Source of the DNA: Actinomycetota bacterium
GTDB taxonomy: Bacteria; Actinomycetota; Acidimicrobiia; Acidimicrobiales; Ilumatobacteraceae
DNA length: 32,023 bases
Direction of reading: 5' to 3'
Assembly: GCA_027592925.1 (NCBI GenBank)
Contig: JAQCJO010000012.1
Coordinates: forward strand, 1 to 32,023
Positions 1 to 8,808 of the stretch are shown piece after piece. A program made the position numbers and the translations under genes. Every line of letters begins with the position of its first letter. The first letter of the stretch is position 1. The notes under the pieces were generated by a model. That model saw only the letters and a program-made list of their open reading frames with translations, was not told the origin of the DNA and made no database searches.

Positions 1-1155
1 GATGAGCACTGGATAGACCTAGTGGCCGGAAGCCCTGCGATACTTGAAGATGGTCGACTCGCGATGTGTTGCGAACGCAATGGTGTGAGAGCGCTCACCA
101 TTGACGATCATGTTGTAACTAGCAGTGAAATACAAGTGCGAAACATCATCGCGACGACGCCGACTGCAATCTATTTTGGAGCAAACCCAATTACCGATCC
201 AACGGTGCTGCACGTGATGCAGTGCAACCTCCAGCGCCTGACCACCAGTTGGCTTACCACTGACACTGGCGTGCACACTGCTGCAGTTGGTGGCGACACA
301 GTCGTTATTCGCAGCGCCACGTTGAACGAAGTGCACACCGCTACACGCGTGAACGGCAAACATCAGATTGCAAACAATGCCGAGACATGCCTGCTTACCC
401 CAAATGTGACACTGCACCGTGTTGGTGCAAACAAGATTGCTACTGCAATTGTGCTGCCCAACAATCACGATGGCTCACCATTGCCCGTTTTGTTCGACCC
501 ATATGGCGGGCCGCACGCGCAGCGAGTGTTGTCAGCATCGAGCGCATACTTTGCTTCGCAGTGGTTTGCCAATCAAGGCTTTTGCGTTGTTATTGCCGAC
601 GGACGTGGCACACCGGGGCGTGGCACGCAGTGGGAACGCGACGTGCACCATGACCTCGCCGCCAAGATCCTTGACGATCAAATTGCAGTGCTGCGCGAAC
701 TTCCGACATTGGTGCCGTGCGCCGACACAACACGAGTAGGTATTCGTGGATGGAGTTTCGGTGGATACTTGGCTGCACTTGCGGTGCTTCGCGCACCCGA
801 CATGTTTCATTGCGCGGTTGCTGGTGCACCCGTCACCAAATGGGATCTGTACGACACTCACTACACCGAGCGCTACATGGGCAACCCTCACATGCATGCC
901 GCCGACTACGAAGCGACTTCACTTGTTGCCCACGCACATTTGCTGGAGCGTCCACTACTACTCATTCACGGACTTGCAGACGACAACGTGCTTGCAGCGC
1001 ACACACTGCAGTTTTCAACTGCACTGCTGCATCACGGCAAAGTGCACGAGTTGCTTGCCCTCAGTGGAGTTACACACATGACACCACAAGAAGTGGTTGC
1101 AGAGAATCTGTTACTGCACCAACTTCAATTTTTGCAGCGACACCTCGCAAAATAG
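1..1155 (+). CDS. S9 family peptidase (prolyl oligopeptidase / dipeptidyl-peptidase IV-like), 5' end cut by window
   Basis: A serine peptidase that would release dipeptides or cleave after proline in short peptides. The frame is open from base 1 with no stop, so the gene begins to the left. A GTG at 22 is only an internal valine, and the first ~130 visible residues look like the tail of a DPP IV-type beta-propeller. The C-terminal half is an alpha/beta hydrolase. The nucleophile motif GWSFGGY has its Ser at 754-756, the acid motif HGLADDNV has its first Asp at 979-981, and the catalytic His lies in GVTHMTP near 1075. The order Ser-Asp-His is right for S9. The YGGPHAQ stretch before the hydrolase core also fits. 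It converges on prmC, with 6 nt between the stop codons. Family is certain; the exact substrate class (DPP IV versus acylaminoacyl peptidase) is not. Confidence 0.9.
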   Translation, partial: DEHWIDLVAGSPAILEDGRLAMCCERNGVRALTIDDHVVTSSEIQVRNIIATTPTAIYFGANPITDPTVLHVMQCNLQRLTTSWLTTDTGVHTAAVGGDTVVIRSATLNEVHTATRVNGKHQIANNAETCLLTPNVTLHRVGANKIATAIVLPNNHDGSPLPVLFDPYGGPHAQRVLSASSAYFASQWFANQGFCVVIADGRGTPGRGTQWERDVHHDLAAKILDDQIAVLRELPTLVPCADTTRVGIRGWSFGGYLAALAVLRAPDMFHCAVAGAPVTKWDLYDTHYTERYMGNPHMHAADYEATSLVAHAHLLERPLLLIHGLADDNVLAAHTLQFSTALLHHGKVHELLALSGVTHMTPQEVVAENLLLHQLQFLQRHLAK

Positions 1156-1161
1156 AGGGCA

Positions 1162-2037
1162 TTAGCCAAGTAGTTGGCCGACCGCAATGCGGTCGCGGCC
1201 AGACAAATCTTGTTTAATCTCTGCGTCAACGAAGCCAGATGCGGTCATCATTGCGAGCACATCTGCACCTTGTTGATACCCGATCTCGAGCACCAGCCAA
1301 CTCGATTGCTTTAGCCACAGAGATGCGCCTTCAATCACTGTGCGCAAATCTGCAAGCCCATTGTCATGCGCATACAAAGCCGAGTGCGGCTCATACATAT
1401 GAACATCTGGCGCAACTTCGCTTGAAGCATGGGCGATGTATGGCGGATTGCAAATAGCAATATCGATCATTCCTGCCAAGTCTTGAGGCAATGCATTCCA
1501 CCAACTGCCATGCGCAATGCGCACGTTTGCTGCTGCCCTGCCAATACCAATCATGTTTGCGCGAGCAACATCGAGTGCATCAACCGATGCATCGGTGAGC
1601 CACACATGCGCTGCGTCGACTCCAAGTTCGAATGCCATCGACAGGCCAATCACGCCACTGCCAGTGCCCAGATCGACAACCTGCAAAGGAGTTTTGCCCG
1701 ACCGTGTTCGTGCAATATCAAGCGCAACCTGCACCACCTGCTCGGTCTCTGGACGAGGAATCAACACACGCTTGTCAACCATGATGTCGAGGTGCCGAAA
1801 AGCCCAGCGCTTCATCACATATTGCAACGGCACTCCACTCAGTCGATCTTGCACCATTGCCTGCAAACTTTTTGCGCACGCCACAGTCACAAACTGATCT
1901 TGCTCTAAAGAAAACTCGGCAGAATCCATGCCACTCGCGTGCTCGCACAACCAACGCGCCTCTTGAGCATTGTCCACCTGCTGTGTTGTTGACGCAAGCA
2001 TCTCACGCCACGAAACGTTGTCTGTCGCGTCGGCCAC
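1162..2037 (-). CDS. prmC: PrmC, release factor glutamine N5-methyltransferase
   Basis: Methylates the glutamine of the GGQ motif of release factors using S-adenosylmethionine. The 291-aa protein has an N-terminal helical domain that binds the release factor. A SAM-binding motif VDLGTGSGVIGLS lies near residues 121-133, and the catalytic NPPY motif is at about 187-190, followed by IAHASSEV as in HemK/PrmC proteins. Length is normal. The start is a GTG at 2037, 15 nt after the prfA stop, so the enzyme and its substrate are probably cotranscribed, the usual arrangement. No good Shine-Dalgarno is visible before the GTG, so a downstream start cannot be excluded, but homology appears to begin close to it. 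Confidence 0.95.
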   Translation of the reverse strand: MADATDNVSWREMLASTTQQVDNAQEARWLCEHASGMDSAEFSLEQDQFVTVACAKSLQAMVQDRLSGVPLQYVMKRWAFRHLDIMVDKRVLIPRPETEQVVQVALDIARTRSGKTPLQVVDLGTGSGVIGLSMAFELGVDAAHVWLTDASVDALDVARANMIGIGRAAANVRIAHGSWWNALPQDLAGMIDIAICNPPYIAHASSEVAPDVHMYEPHSALYAHDNGLADLRTVIEGASLWLKQSSWLVLEIGYQQGADVLAMMTASGFVDAEIKQDLSGRDRIAVGQLLG

Positions 2038-2052
2038 TGGGGGTCTACTCGT

Positions 2053-3129
2053 TTAGTGAACTTCGACGGAAGCGCCAGCCAACTGTTCGATCTCGAACTG
2101 CGCGGTCAGCGCATCAATCACTGGATCAAGATTGCCTATCAACACCTCTTGCAATTGGTACAAGGTAAAGCCAATGCGATGGTCGGTGATGCGATTTTCT
2201 TTGAAGTTATAGGTACGAATCTTTTCGCCTCGCCCGCCCTTGCCAACCTGGGCCTTGCGTTGCGCCGACATCTTTTCGGCTTGCTCGTCATCGCGCAACT
2301 TGAGCAAGCGCGAACGCAAGACAGTCATTGCTCGCAAGCGGTTTTGCAACTGGCTGCGCTCGTCTTGCATTGCAACGACCAAACCAGATGGTTTGTGCGT
2401 GATGCGCACCGCAGAGTCGGTGGTGTTGACACCCTGACCGCCAGGGCCGCTTGCGCGATAGACGTCAATATGTAAATCTTTTTCGTCGATTTCAACATCG
2501 ACTTCTTCTGCTTCGGGCAACACCATCACGGTTGCAGACGAAGTGTGAATGCGGCCTTGTGCTTCGGTGACTGGCACGCGTTGCACTCGGTGTGGTCCGG
2601 CCTCAAAGCGCATCCTTGTCCACACTGTGTCGCCTTTGGCCGACACAGTGATCTGATTGATGCCACCCATTGGCGAGTTGTCGCGCGACAACACTTCCCA
2701 TGCCCAACCCTGCCTTGCTGCATATGCGGTGTACATCTCAAACAAGTCGCCGGCAAAAAGGTTTGCTTCTTCGCCGCCTTCAGCGCCACGAATTTCGATG
2801 ATGATGTTTTTGCCATCATTCGGATCGGATGGCAACAGCAACACCTTGAGTCGTTCTTCCAACTCGGACAGCTTCATTACGCCAACATCAATCTCGGCTT
2901 GCAGTTGCTCGCGGTCTGCACCATCAGCATCGGCCAACAACTCGCGTGCGGCCTCGGTATTGCCTTGCGTATCGAGATATTCGCGAATGCACGACACCAG
3001 CGGTGTTTGCTGCTTGTAGCGACGCGATGCATCACGCAACTTTGCTTGATCGCTCAACACTTCTTGGCTAGCCAAACTTTCTTCAAGTGCCCGGTAATCG
3101 GCATCAATTTGAACGAGTCTGTCTAACAC
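2053..3129 (-). CDS. prfA: Peptide chain release factor 1
   Basis: Reads UAA and UAG stop codons in the ribosomal A site and triggers peptide release. The 358-aa length is typical of RF1. The codon-recognition tripeptide is PVT (about residues 186-188, in VPVTEAQGRIHTS), of the PxT type that marks RF1 rather than the SPF type of RF2. The GGQ motif lies at 230-232 in SGPGGQGVN, followed by the conserved HKPSGLVV. The start is a GTG at 3129. The hexamer TAGCCT (3137-3142, minus strand) ends 7 nt before it, so a leaderless internal promoter is possible besides read-through from rho. The gene lies 21 nt after an unknown gene and 15 nt before prmC. Confidence 0.97.
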   Translation of the reverse strand: MLDRLVQIDADYRALEESLASQEVLSDQAKLRDASRRYKQQTPLVSCIREYLDTQGNTEAARELLADADGADREQLQAEIDVGVMKLSELEERLKVLLLPSDPNDGKNIIIEIRGAEGGEEANLFAGDLFEMYTAYAARQGWAWEVLSRDNSPMGGINQITVSAKGDTVWTRMRFEAGPHRVQRVPVTEAQGRIHTSSATVMVLPEAEEVDVEIDEKDLHIDVYRASGPGGQGVNTTDSAVRITHKPSGLVVAMQDERSQLQNRLRAMTVLRSRLLKLRDDEQAEKMSAQRKAQVGKGGRGEKIRTYNFKENRITDHRIGFTLYQLQEVLIGNLDPVIDALTAQFEIEQLAGASVEVH

Positions 3130-3150
3130 GACTCTTAGGCTACGACTTTT

Positions 3151-4143
3151 TTAGCGAACAACGGGTGCGACTTCAACGAAACGTGCTGGAATACGCAGCG
3201 ATTTTGCCAACTTTCCCAACGACGGCGTGACATTGTTGGTGTGGGTTGCGATCACAAGTTGCGCATCGGGTGCAATACGAGCACGCGCATCTGCTGCAAA
3301 TGAAACAACATCTACATCAACAGATGCTGTGCACACAACAACAATTTGCTGACTGTCATCGGTCATGCCCACTGCACAACAAGGCACCGCATCTTTGACG
3401 TTGAGACGTTGTACTGGTGGCTCGGTTGCTAGTAGCGACGAAGCACCGACCAACTGTGGCTCAACAATCACACGATGCCTCAGCAAACGTTCGGCAGCAA
3501 GTCTGTTGAGTGGGTGATGCTCTGAACCACTTTGACGATGCCCACGCACGATGTTGACAACCTTGATCAACGACTCGACTGTGGCAACTTTGCCGTGCAA
3601 CATCTGGAATGTTTCGCGGTCGTGAGCGCCAACACCGATCTCGAGACGAGGAGTGTTGTCATTTTCGTCAACAACAACTCTGCACACTTCAAGCCCCATT
3701 ACTTCGCCGCTCAACACGCCGTGTTCGCGAACAATATCGGCACCAGACTCACCAATGATCGACGCAAATTGCTCATGCGTGGTGGGTACTGCTGATGACG
3801 GCATCACAGGATCGGATTCAGCGCGAGCAACTTGTTTGTCGGCAACAAGCCACACACGAATGTCTCGATCAAACAACTGTGCACGCCGCGACACAAGACC
3901 CGCATCAGATGCAACGAAGATGTCGAGAGATGTGGCATCAAACTTTTGTGCCCACAACAACACCGGGCCAAGCGAGCGCTCGCATTGTTCGAGCACCACA
4001 ACCCATGCATGGTTTGCGCTCACGGCACCTGCACCAAGTGCAAAATCGACAAACTCTGGTTGCTCGACAGCACCGATGCTTGACATTGCACTACACAGAG
4101 CCAGTTGCGCCACACGACTTTTCTGATTGTTGTTTTCACTCAT
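3151..4143 (-). CDS. Conserved-looking protein of unknown function between rho and prfA (330 aa)
   Basis: I do not recognise this protein. It starts at an ATG 44 nt after rho and ends 21 nt before prfA, so it is very likely part of that transcript. There is no signal peptide or membrane segment, so it should be cytoplasmic. The N-terminal ~120 residues alternate short hydrophobic strands and polar loops (VFVASDAG- and VWLVADKQ-like strands). The middle (about 165-230) contains LEIGVGAHDRETFQMLHG, then RGHRQSG and HHPLNRLAAERLLRHR, rich in His and Arg and possibly a ligand or nucleic-acid site. The C-terminal third again looks alpha/beta (QIVVVCTAS, AQLVIATHTNN). In many actinobacteria the slot between rho and prfA holds rpmE (ribosomal protein L31), which this protein does not resemble. 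A role in translation or termination is suggested only by position. Confidence 0.8.
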   Translation of the reverse strand: MSENNNQKSRVAQLALCSAMSSIGAVEQPEFVDFALGAGAVSANHAWVVVLEQCERSLGPVLLWAQKFDATSLDIFVASDAGLVSRRAQLFDRDIRVWLVADKQVARAESDPVMPSSAVPTTHEQFASIIGESGADIVREHGVLSGEVMGLEVCRVVVDENDNTPRLEIGVGAHDRETFQMLHGKVATVESLIKVVNIVRGHRQSGSEHHPLNRLAAERLLRHRVIVEPQLVGASSLLATEPPVQRLNVKDAVPCCAVGMTDDSQQIVVVCTASVDVDVVSFAADARARIAPDAQLVIATHTNNVTPSLGKLAKSLRIPARFVEVAPVVR

Positions 4144-4187
4144 GCGAGAGAAAGCCGGCTAAGTAGTGAGCAATACGTAGTTGGTGA

Positions 4188-5921
4188 TTAGGCGTTTGGT
4201 TGCTTGGCGATTTCAGACAAGAACTCATCGTTGTTCTTAAACGTCTTCAATCGATCGATCAACAACTCGAGACCAGGAGCAGCGTTGCCACCCTCGGCCA
4301 AACCGCTCAACACTCGGCGCAGTTTCCACACCATCTGTAATTGCTTGCGATCAAACAACAACTCTTCGTGTCGAGTTGATGATGCATCAACGTCAATGGC
4401 TGGGTAAATACGGCGCTCCGAGATCTTACGATCGAGACGAAGCTCCATGTTGCCCGTGCCTTTGAACTCTTCGAAAATTGCATCGTCCATGCGGCTGTTT
4501 GTCTCGACCAATGCTGTTGCAAGAATCGTGAGACTGCCACCCTCTTCAACGTTGCGAGCCGAACCAAAGAATTTCTTTGGCGGATACAAAGCACCCGCGT
4601 CGATACCACCTGACATGATGCGCCCAGTAGCCGGAGCCGACAAGTTGTATGCACGAGACAAACGAGTAATGCCGTCGAGAATAATGACGACGTCTTCGCC
4701 CATCTCGACCATGCGCTTTGCTTTTTCAAGCACGAGCTCGGCCACCTGTGTGTGCTCTTCGGACGGACGATCGAAAGTTGAAGCAATAACTTCGCCCTTC
4801 ACCGTGCGTTTCATATCGGTCACTTCTTCGGGACGCTCGTCGATCAACAACACAATCAATTTCACTTCTGGGTGATTGCGCTCGATTGACGTTGCAATCG
4901 TTTTCATGATCGTCGTTTTACCGGCCTTTGGAGGCGACACGATCATTCCACGTTGACCTTTGCCGATTGGCGAAATCAAGTCGATGATGCGTGCAGTCAT
5001 GTTGTTTGGGTCTGCAGAGTTTTCGAGACCAAGTTTGGAGTCTGGAAACAATGCAGTCAGGTCTTCGAAACGAGGACGCGCCTTGACTTTGTCTGCCGCA
5101 ACACCATTGATCGTTGCAACATCAAGCATTGCTGGGTTCTTCTCATTGCGTCCGGCTGGCTTGCACATTCCTGTGACGTGATCACCCTTGCGCAGACCAA
5201 ATTGACGGGTCAAACGAACGGCCACATATGCGTCGCCTGCACTTGCCAGATATCCATTGACGCGCAAGAAGCCGTAGCCCTCGTCGCGCAGATCGAGATA
5301 ACCAGAAACCAATACTGGCTCAGTCGAAATCGGCTCGTTACTTACTTCTGGCTCAAACGACTCGTAGCGATCGTTGCCCTGTGGGCCTTCATCGCGTGGA
5401 CCTTTTCCACGTCGTCGACGATTGCGGTTGCGATTGCGGTTTGGACCACCCTCGGCTCCGTTTTGCTGAAAACTATTTTGGCGATCTTGTCCGCGATCAT
5501 TGCCTTGGTTGCGATCTTGATTGCGATTTGGACCGCGATCATGATTGCGATCGTTGTTTTGATTGCGATTTGGGCCGCGATCAGAACCAGTTGGTCGCTC
5601 GCTCGCACGACGTGCATCGGGTGCAACTGGCGTTCCTTCGTGTTCGGCCAATTCAATTTCCCAATCGGCAAGTGGTTCGCCACCTGCACCAAGTGCTGCT
5701 TGCGCAGCGGCTGGGGCTGCGGTCTTTGCAGCAACTCGCGACGTTGGCTTGGCAGCAACCGGTGTTGGTGCAGCAGGCTTTGTTTGCTCAAGGATCATGT
5801 CGATGAGTTCTGACTTTTTTGCACGCGATGCCGACTTAACGCCGAGTGCCGACGCAATTGCTGTCAGTTGCTCGCGGTCTTTGGCTTCTAATGCGGTTTT
5901 TTTAAGGGCTCCACTGGCCAT
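4188..5921 (-). CDS. rho: Transcription termination factor Rho with N/R/D-rich insertion
   Basis: Hexameric RNA-dependent ATPase that ends transcription. An N-terminal Rho_N (SAP-like) helical domain spans residues 1-45. An Ala/Pro-rich stretch follows, then an Asn/Arg/Asp/Gln/Gly-rich low-complexity segment (about 113-180) with repeated GPNRNQ and RNQ/DRG units and a basic [13 protein letters not shown] end. The cold-shock-type RNA-binding domain comes next ([22 protein letters not shown]), then the ATPase core with Walker [10 protein letters not shown], Walker [16 protein letters not shown], and the Q/R-loop region. Insertions here are usual in actinobacterial Rho, but the Asn richness is notable. 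I place the start at the ATG at 5921, preceded by GTAGGACC. An in-frame TTG at 5936 lacks a ribosome-binding site. The 5' leader is about 115 nt if the promoter at 6042-6071 is used. Confidence 0.96.
   Translation of the reverse strand: MASGALKKTALEAKDREQLTAIASALGVKSASRAKKSELIDMILEQTKPAAPTPVAAKPTSRVAAKTAAPAAAQAALGAGGEPLADWEIELAEHEGTPVAPDARRASERPTGSDRGPNRNQNNDRNHDRGPNRNQDRNQGNDRGQDRQNSFQQNGAEGGPNRNRNRNRRRRGKGPRDEGPQGNDRYESFEPEVSNEPISTEPVLVSGYLDLRDEGYGFLRVNGYLASAGDAYVAVRLTRQFGLRKGDHVTGMCKPAGRNEKNPAMLDVATINGVAADKVKARPRFEDLTALFPDSKLGLENSADPNNMTARIIDLISPIGKGQRGMIVSPPKAGKTTIMKTIATSIERNHPEVKLIVLLIDERPEEVTDMKRTVKGEVIASTFDRPSEEHTQVAELVLEKAKRMVEMGEDVVIILDGITRLSRAYNLSAPATGRIMSGGIDAGALYPPKKFFGSARNVEEGGSLTILATALVETNSRMDDAIFEEFKGTGNMELRLDRKISERRIYPAIDVDASSTRHEELLFDRKQLQMVWKLRRVLSGLAEGGNAAPGLELLIDRLKTFKNNDEFLSEIAKQPNA
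5517..5583 (-). repeat. In-frame repeat inside the rho insertion (25-bp unit, period 42 bp)
   Basis: Two copies of a 25-bp unit at 5517-5541 and 5559-5583 differ at one base. Degenerate relatives of the same TTGCGAT-rich unit lie on both sides (about 5424-5515). On the minus strand they encode the repeated RGPNRNQ-type peptide. Copies 42 bp (14 codons) apart keep the frame, so length change by slippage would be tolerated. Confidence 0.8.
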
Positions 5922-6010
5922 TGGTCCTACTTTCAAGGGCGTTCACACAAATGTGAGTTGCCCATCTGACCGCAGATGCGTCACGCGAAAATCAACGTCG
6001 CAGGTTTGCG

Positions 6011-6052
6011 GGGGCTTCACTCGGGAATCCGAGCCATATTCAGAGTAGCCCC
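6011..6052 (-). other. Nested inverted repeats upstream of rho
   Basis: An inner perfect stem CTCGG/CCGAG with a 4-nt loop (6020-6033) sits inside an outer pair GGGGCT/AGCCCC (6011-6016 with 6047-6052). No T-run follows on either strand, so it is not a classic intrinsic terminator. If transcription starts near 6035, only the inner hairpin would be in the rho leader. The whole gap 5922-6105 holds no gene that I can see. Confidence 0.4.
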
Positions 6053-6071
6053 AGTCGCTCGCTATTTACAA
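6042..6071 (-). promoter_or_regulatory. Candidate rho promoter
   Basis: On the minus strand, TTGTAA (6066-6071) and TACTCT (6042-6047) are separated by 18 nt in the 184-bp gap between thrC and rho. Transcription would start near 6035 and give a leader of about 115 nt before the ATG at 5921. Both hexamers are imperfect, so this is a plausible rather than a secure call. Confidence 0.4.
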
Positions 6072-6105
6072 CATGCAATGTAGATGGGGCTCATTAATGG
6101 GCTTG

Positions 6106-7476
6106 TTAGCCACGCTGCCGTGCGGCAACAAAAGCCTCGACAGCCTGCAAATCATTAGGCAGATCAACAATTCGCTCAGTCCGTTGCATCAGGTCTGACA
6201 GGTGCTCGGGCAACGCTGGCTGTACCCCAGTTGCCAACTTGACCGCATCCGAAAACTTGGCTGGATGCGCAGTGGCCAAGGTAATTGTGGGCATACCGGG
6301 CTCGGCACAATGCTCTGCTGATGCAATGCCAACTGCAGTGTGCGGATCGACAAACATGCCGTGATCTTGATGCATGCGCTTCATCACCGACAACGTTTCG
6401 GCATCATCACTTCGATGCGCACGGAACGTCGGCGCAATCCACGATGCGTATTGATCTGGTTCAACCGACAACTTGCCCTTGGCACGAAACGCGTCGAGTT
6501 GTTGCGCGGTTGCTCCCCCATCGCGATCGTTCATCTCAAACAACAAGCGCTCAAAGTTGGACGACACCTGAATGTCCATACTTGGGCTGAGTGTTGGCAC
6601 AACAGATGTCATTTGCATCGCATGCGTATCAAAGAATCGGGTGAGAATATCGTTGCTGTTTGATCCAACAATCAGTTTCTCAATCGGTGCACCCATCTGT
6701 TTTGCGATCCAGCCTGCAAGCACGTTGCCAAAGTTGCCAGTAGGCACGCTAAATGAAGCGCTGCTGCCTAGCGCTTGAAGCGCTGTGAAGTAATAGACAG
6801 TCTGAGCCATGACGCGCGCCCAGTTGATGGAGTTGACTGCGGACAAATTGTTGGCCTCACGAAATGGTGCGTCATTAAACATGGCCTTGACCAAATCTTG
6901 GCAATCATCAAACGTGCCGTCGATGGCAACGGTGTGCACATTTGGTGCGTTAACTGTGGTCATTTGCCGACGTTGCACATCACTCACCCGACCACGCGGA
7001 TACAAAATCACAATGTCGACATTGTTGCACGACTTGACGCCATCAATTGCTGCACCACCTGTGTCGCCGCTGGTTGCACCAACGATCATCACTCGCTGAT
7101 TGCGTTGGCTCAGTACATGATCGAATAATTTGCCAATAAGTTGCAACGCCACATCTTTAAACGCAAGCGTTGGGCCGTGAAATAGCTCGAGCAAGTAATG
7201 CTCGGGTGCAATTTGCACAATTGGCACTACATCTGGATGCCTAAATGACGAATATGCCTCGCGGCTGAGGCGCACCATGGTTGGTGCATCAATCTCGGTG
7301 CCAATGAACGGCTGCATGATTGCTGCAGCACGGTCGGCATAACTGCCATGAGTTGGTGCGCTTACGGTTGGCCATGTTTGCGGCACATACAAACCGCCAT
7401 CTAGAGCTAGGCCAGCCAAGAGCGCGTCACAAAAACCCAACTCTGGGGCACGACCGCGTGTAGAGATGTAACGCAT
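6106..7476 (-). CDS. thrC: Threonine synthase
   Basis: Converts O-phosphohomoserine to threonine using pyridoxal phosphate, the last step of threonine synthesis. The 456-aa protein has the N-terminal RYISTRG...LALDGGLYVP typical of the longer ThrC class. The PLP lysine is in GPTLAFKDVA (K107), and SGDTGGAAIDG and SVPTGNFGNVLAGW give the phosphate-binding regions. It starts 12 nt after hom, so the two are almost certainly cotranscribed. Homoserine kinase (thrB), which makes its substrate and often follows thrC in actinobacteria, is not present; the next 184 bp hold no gene. Most of the length matches the E. coli/yeast-type ThrC, which is longer than the short Bacillus-type enzyme. Confidence 0.96.
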   Translation of the reverse strand: MRYISTRGRAPELGFCDALLAGLALDGGLYVPQTWPTVSAPTHGSYADRAAAIMQPFIGTEIDAPTMVRLSREAYSSFRHPDVVPIVQIAPEHYLLELFHGPTLAFKDVALQLIGKLFDHVLSQRNQRVMIVGATSGDTGGAAIDGVKSCNNVDIVILYPRGRVSDVQRRQMTTVNAPNVHTVAIDGTFDDCQDLVKAMFNDAPFREANNLSAVNSINWARVMAQTVYYFTALQALGSSASFSVPTGNFGNVLAGWIAKQMGAPIEKLIVGSNSNDILTRFFDTHAMQMTSVVPTLSPSMDIQVSSNFERLLFEMNDRDGGATAQQLDAFRAKGKLSVEPDQYASWIAPTFRAHRSDDAETLSVMKRMHQDHGMFVDPHTAVGIASAEHCAEPGMPTITLATAHPAKFSDAVKLATGVQPALPEHLSDLMQRTERIVDLPNDLQAVEAFVAARQRG

Positions 7477-7488
7477 ACCAAAAATATT

Positions 7489-8775
7489 TTAGTCGGCGAT
7501 GACCCGCAGGAGGCCACCCACATGCGTGACCACGTCAAGTTTTTTCAATTCGCTAATGCAAGCTTGCATTGCCGCCTCACCTGCATTGTGTGTAAGAAAC
7601 ACGAGTCGTGCGCCGTGGCCAATGCCGTCTTGCTCGGCCGCACGGATGCTCACATTGTGACGAGCAAAAACACCAGTAACTGCGTGCAATACGCCTGGTT
7701 TGTCGGCAACCTCGAGTGGCAACAAATACTCACACGATGTGTCGGACATTGGCTGCAACTTTGGAGCACTCAACACTCCGAGTGTTGCATGCGCGCCCTT
7801 GTTGAGATTAATTGATGCGTCGATCACGTCGCCGAGTATCGAAGATGCCGTTGGGTCACCGCCCGCGCCGCGACCATAAAACATGAGTGAGCCCGATGCT
7901 TCGCCGTCGACCACGACCGCATTAAATGCTTCACGTACCGACGCAAGAGGATGCTGCATCGAAACGATTGCAGGGTGCACGCGTACCGACACCGCACCAG
8001 ATGCTTTGTCAAACTCGGTGACGCCCAACAACTTGACTGCATAACCCAATCGCTTTGCAATTGCAATGTCTGCTGCCGTGATCTTGGTGATGCCTTCGCT
8101 ATACACGTCGCCCGCAACAACGTTGCAACCAAATGCGATACTCGCGATGATCGAAATCTTTGCCGCGGCATCCAGCCCCTCGACATCGGCTGTCGGGTCA
8201 CTTTCTGCATAACCAAGTTGTTGCGCGCTGGCCAGTGCGTCTTCATAACTCGCGCCGTCTTCGCTCATCTTGGTGAGAATGTAATTTGTAGTTCCATTGA
8301 CGATGCCGAGCACTCGCCTGATTGGCTCGCCACGCAAACTTTCGCGCAATGGACGAATAAGTGGAATACCTCCGCACACTGCAGCCTCAAACAACAAGTC
8401 GATGCCTGCATTGTCGGCTGCCGCAAACAACTCTGCGCCATGGGTCGCGATCAATGCCTTGTTGGCTGTGACGACAGGCTTGCCATTTGACAAAGCCTTC
8501 AAGATCAAGCCGCGGGCTTGGTCGATGCCGCCCATCACTTCAACGACAAGGTCGACGGTTGGGTCGTTGACCACAAACTCTGCATCGGTTGTCAGCACAT
8601 CTGCAGCCAGCGAATTTTTATGCGCATCAATGTTGCGAACCGCCACTCGTGCAATCACAAGTTGCACGCCACTGCGGGCGGCAATTGCGGAAGCTTGTTG
8701 CTTGACGAGCCGTACAAACGCGGCACCAACCGTGCCATGGCCAATTACTCCGATGCGAACTTGAATTGCAGCCAT
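7489..8775 (-). CDS. hom: Homoserine dehydrogenase with C-terminal ACT domain
   Basis: Reduces aspartate semialdehyde to homoserine with NAD(P)H, at the branch toward threonine and methionine. The Rossmann motif GVIGHGTVGAAF begins near residue 9. NGTTNYILTKM (about 165-175) and GLDAAAKISIIASIAFG are the conserved catalytic-domain signatures. An ACT domain covers about residues 350-428 (LPLEVADKPGVLHAVTGVFARHNVSI), which usually gives threonine feedback inhibition. The start ATG at 8775 is directly preceded by GAAGGA, and TAGCGT ends exactly 6 nt before the ATG, so it may be read from its own leaderless promoter as well as from the argS-lysA transcript. It lies 33 nt after lysA and 12 nt before thrC. 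Confidence 0.97.
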   Translation of the reverse strand: MAAIQVRIGVIGHGTVGAAFVRLVKQQASAIAARSGVQLVIARVAVRNIDAHKNSLAADVLTTDAEFVVNDPTVDLVVEVMGGIDQARGLILKALSNGKPVVTANKALIATHGAELFAAADNAGIDLLFEAAVCGGIPLIRPLRESLRGEPIRRVLGIVNGTTNYILTKMSEDGASYEDALASAQQLGYAESDPTADVEGLDAAAKISIIASIAFGCNVVAGDVYSEGITKITAADIAIAKRLGYAVKLLGVTEFDKASGAVSVRVHPAIVSMQHPLASVREAFNAVVVDGEASGSLMFYGRGAGGDPTASSILGDVIDASINLNKGAHATLGVLSAPKLQPMSDTSCEYLLPLEVADKPGVLHAVTGVFARHNVSIRAAEQDGIGHGARLVFLTHNAGEAAMQACISELKKLDVVTHVGGLLRVIAD

Positions 8776-8787
8776 TCCTTCACGCTA
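8776..8787 (-). promoter_or_regulatory. Candidate leaderless promoter / SD of hom
   Basis: On the minus strand TAGCGT (8782-8787) is followed by GAAGGA and then the hom ATG. The first fits a -10 box with transcription starting at the start codon; the second is an SD-like sequence, but with no spacer to the ATG. I see no convincing -35. Confidence 0.4.
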
Positions 8788-8808
8788 TTGGCTCTACGGC
8801 CCTGATTT

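Noticed and set aside
1176-1200. GC-rich hairpin at the prmC/S9 peptidase junction
   Set aside because: It lies in the prmC coding end, has a bulge and no T-run, so I do not call it a terminator.
4953-5813. 286-aa plus-strand open frame across rho
   Set aside because: It is antisense to the Rho core and repeat segment. Its Trp/Ile/Ala repeats simply mirror the repeated codons of the insertion.
6088-6105. Palindromic AGCCCATTAATGAGCC-like sequence after thrC
   Set aside because: Imperfect, almost no loop and no T-run; too weak to call a terminator.
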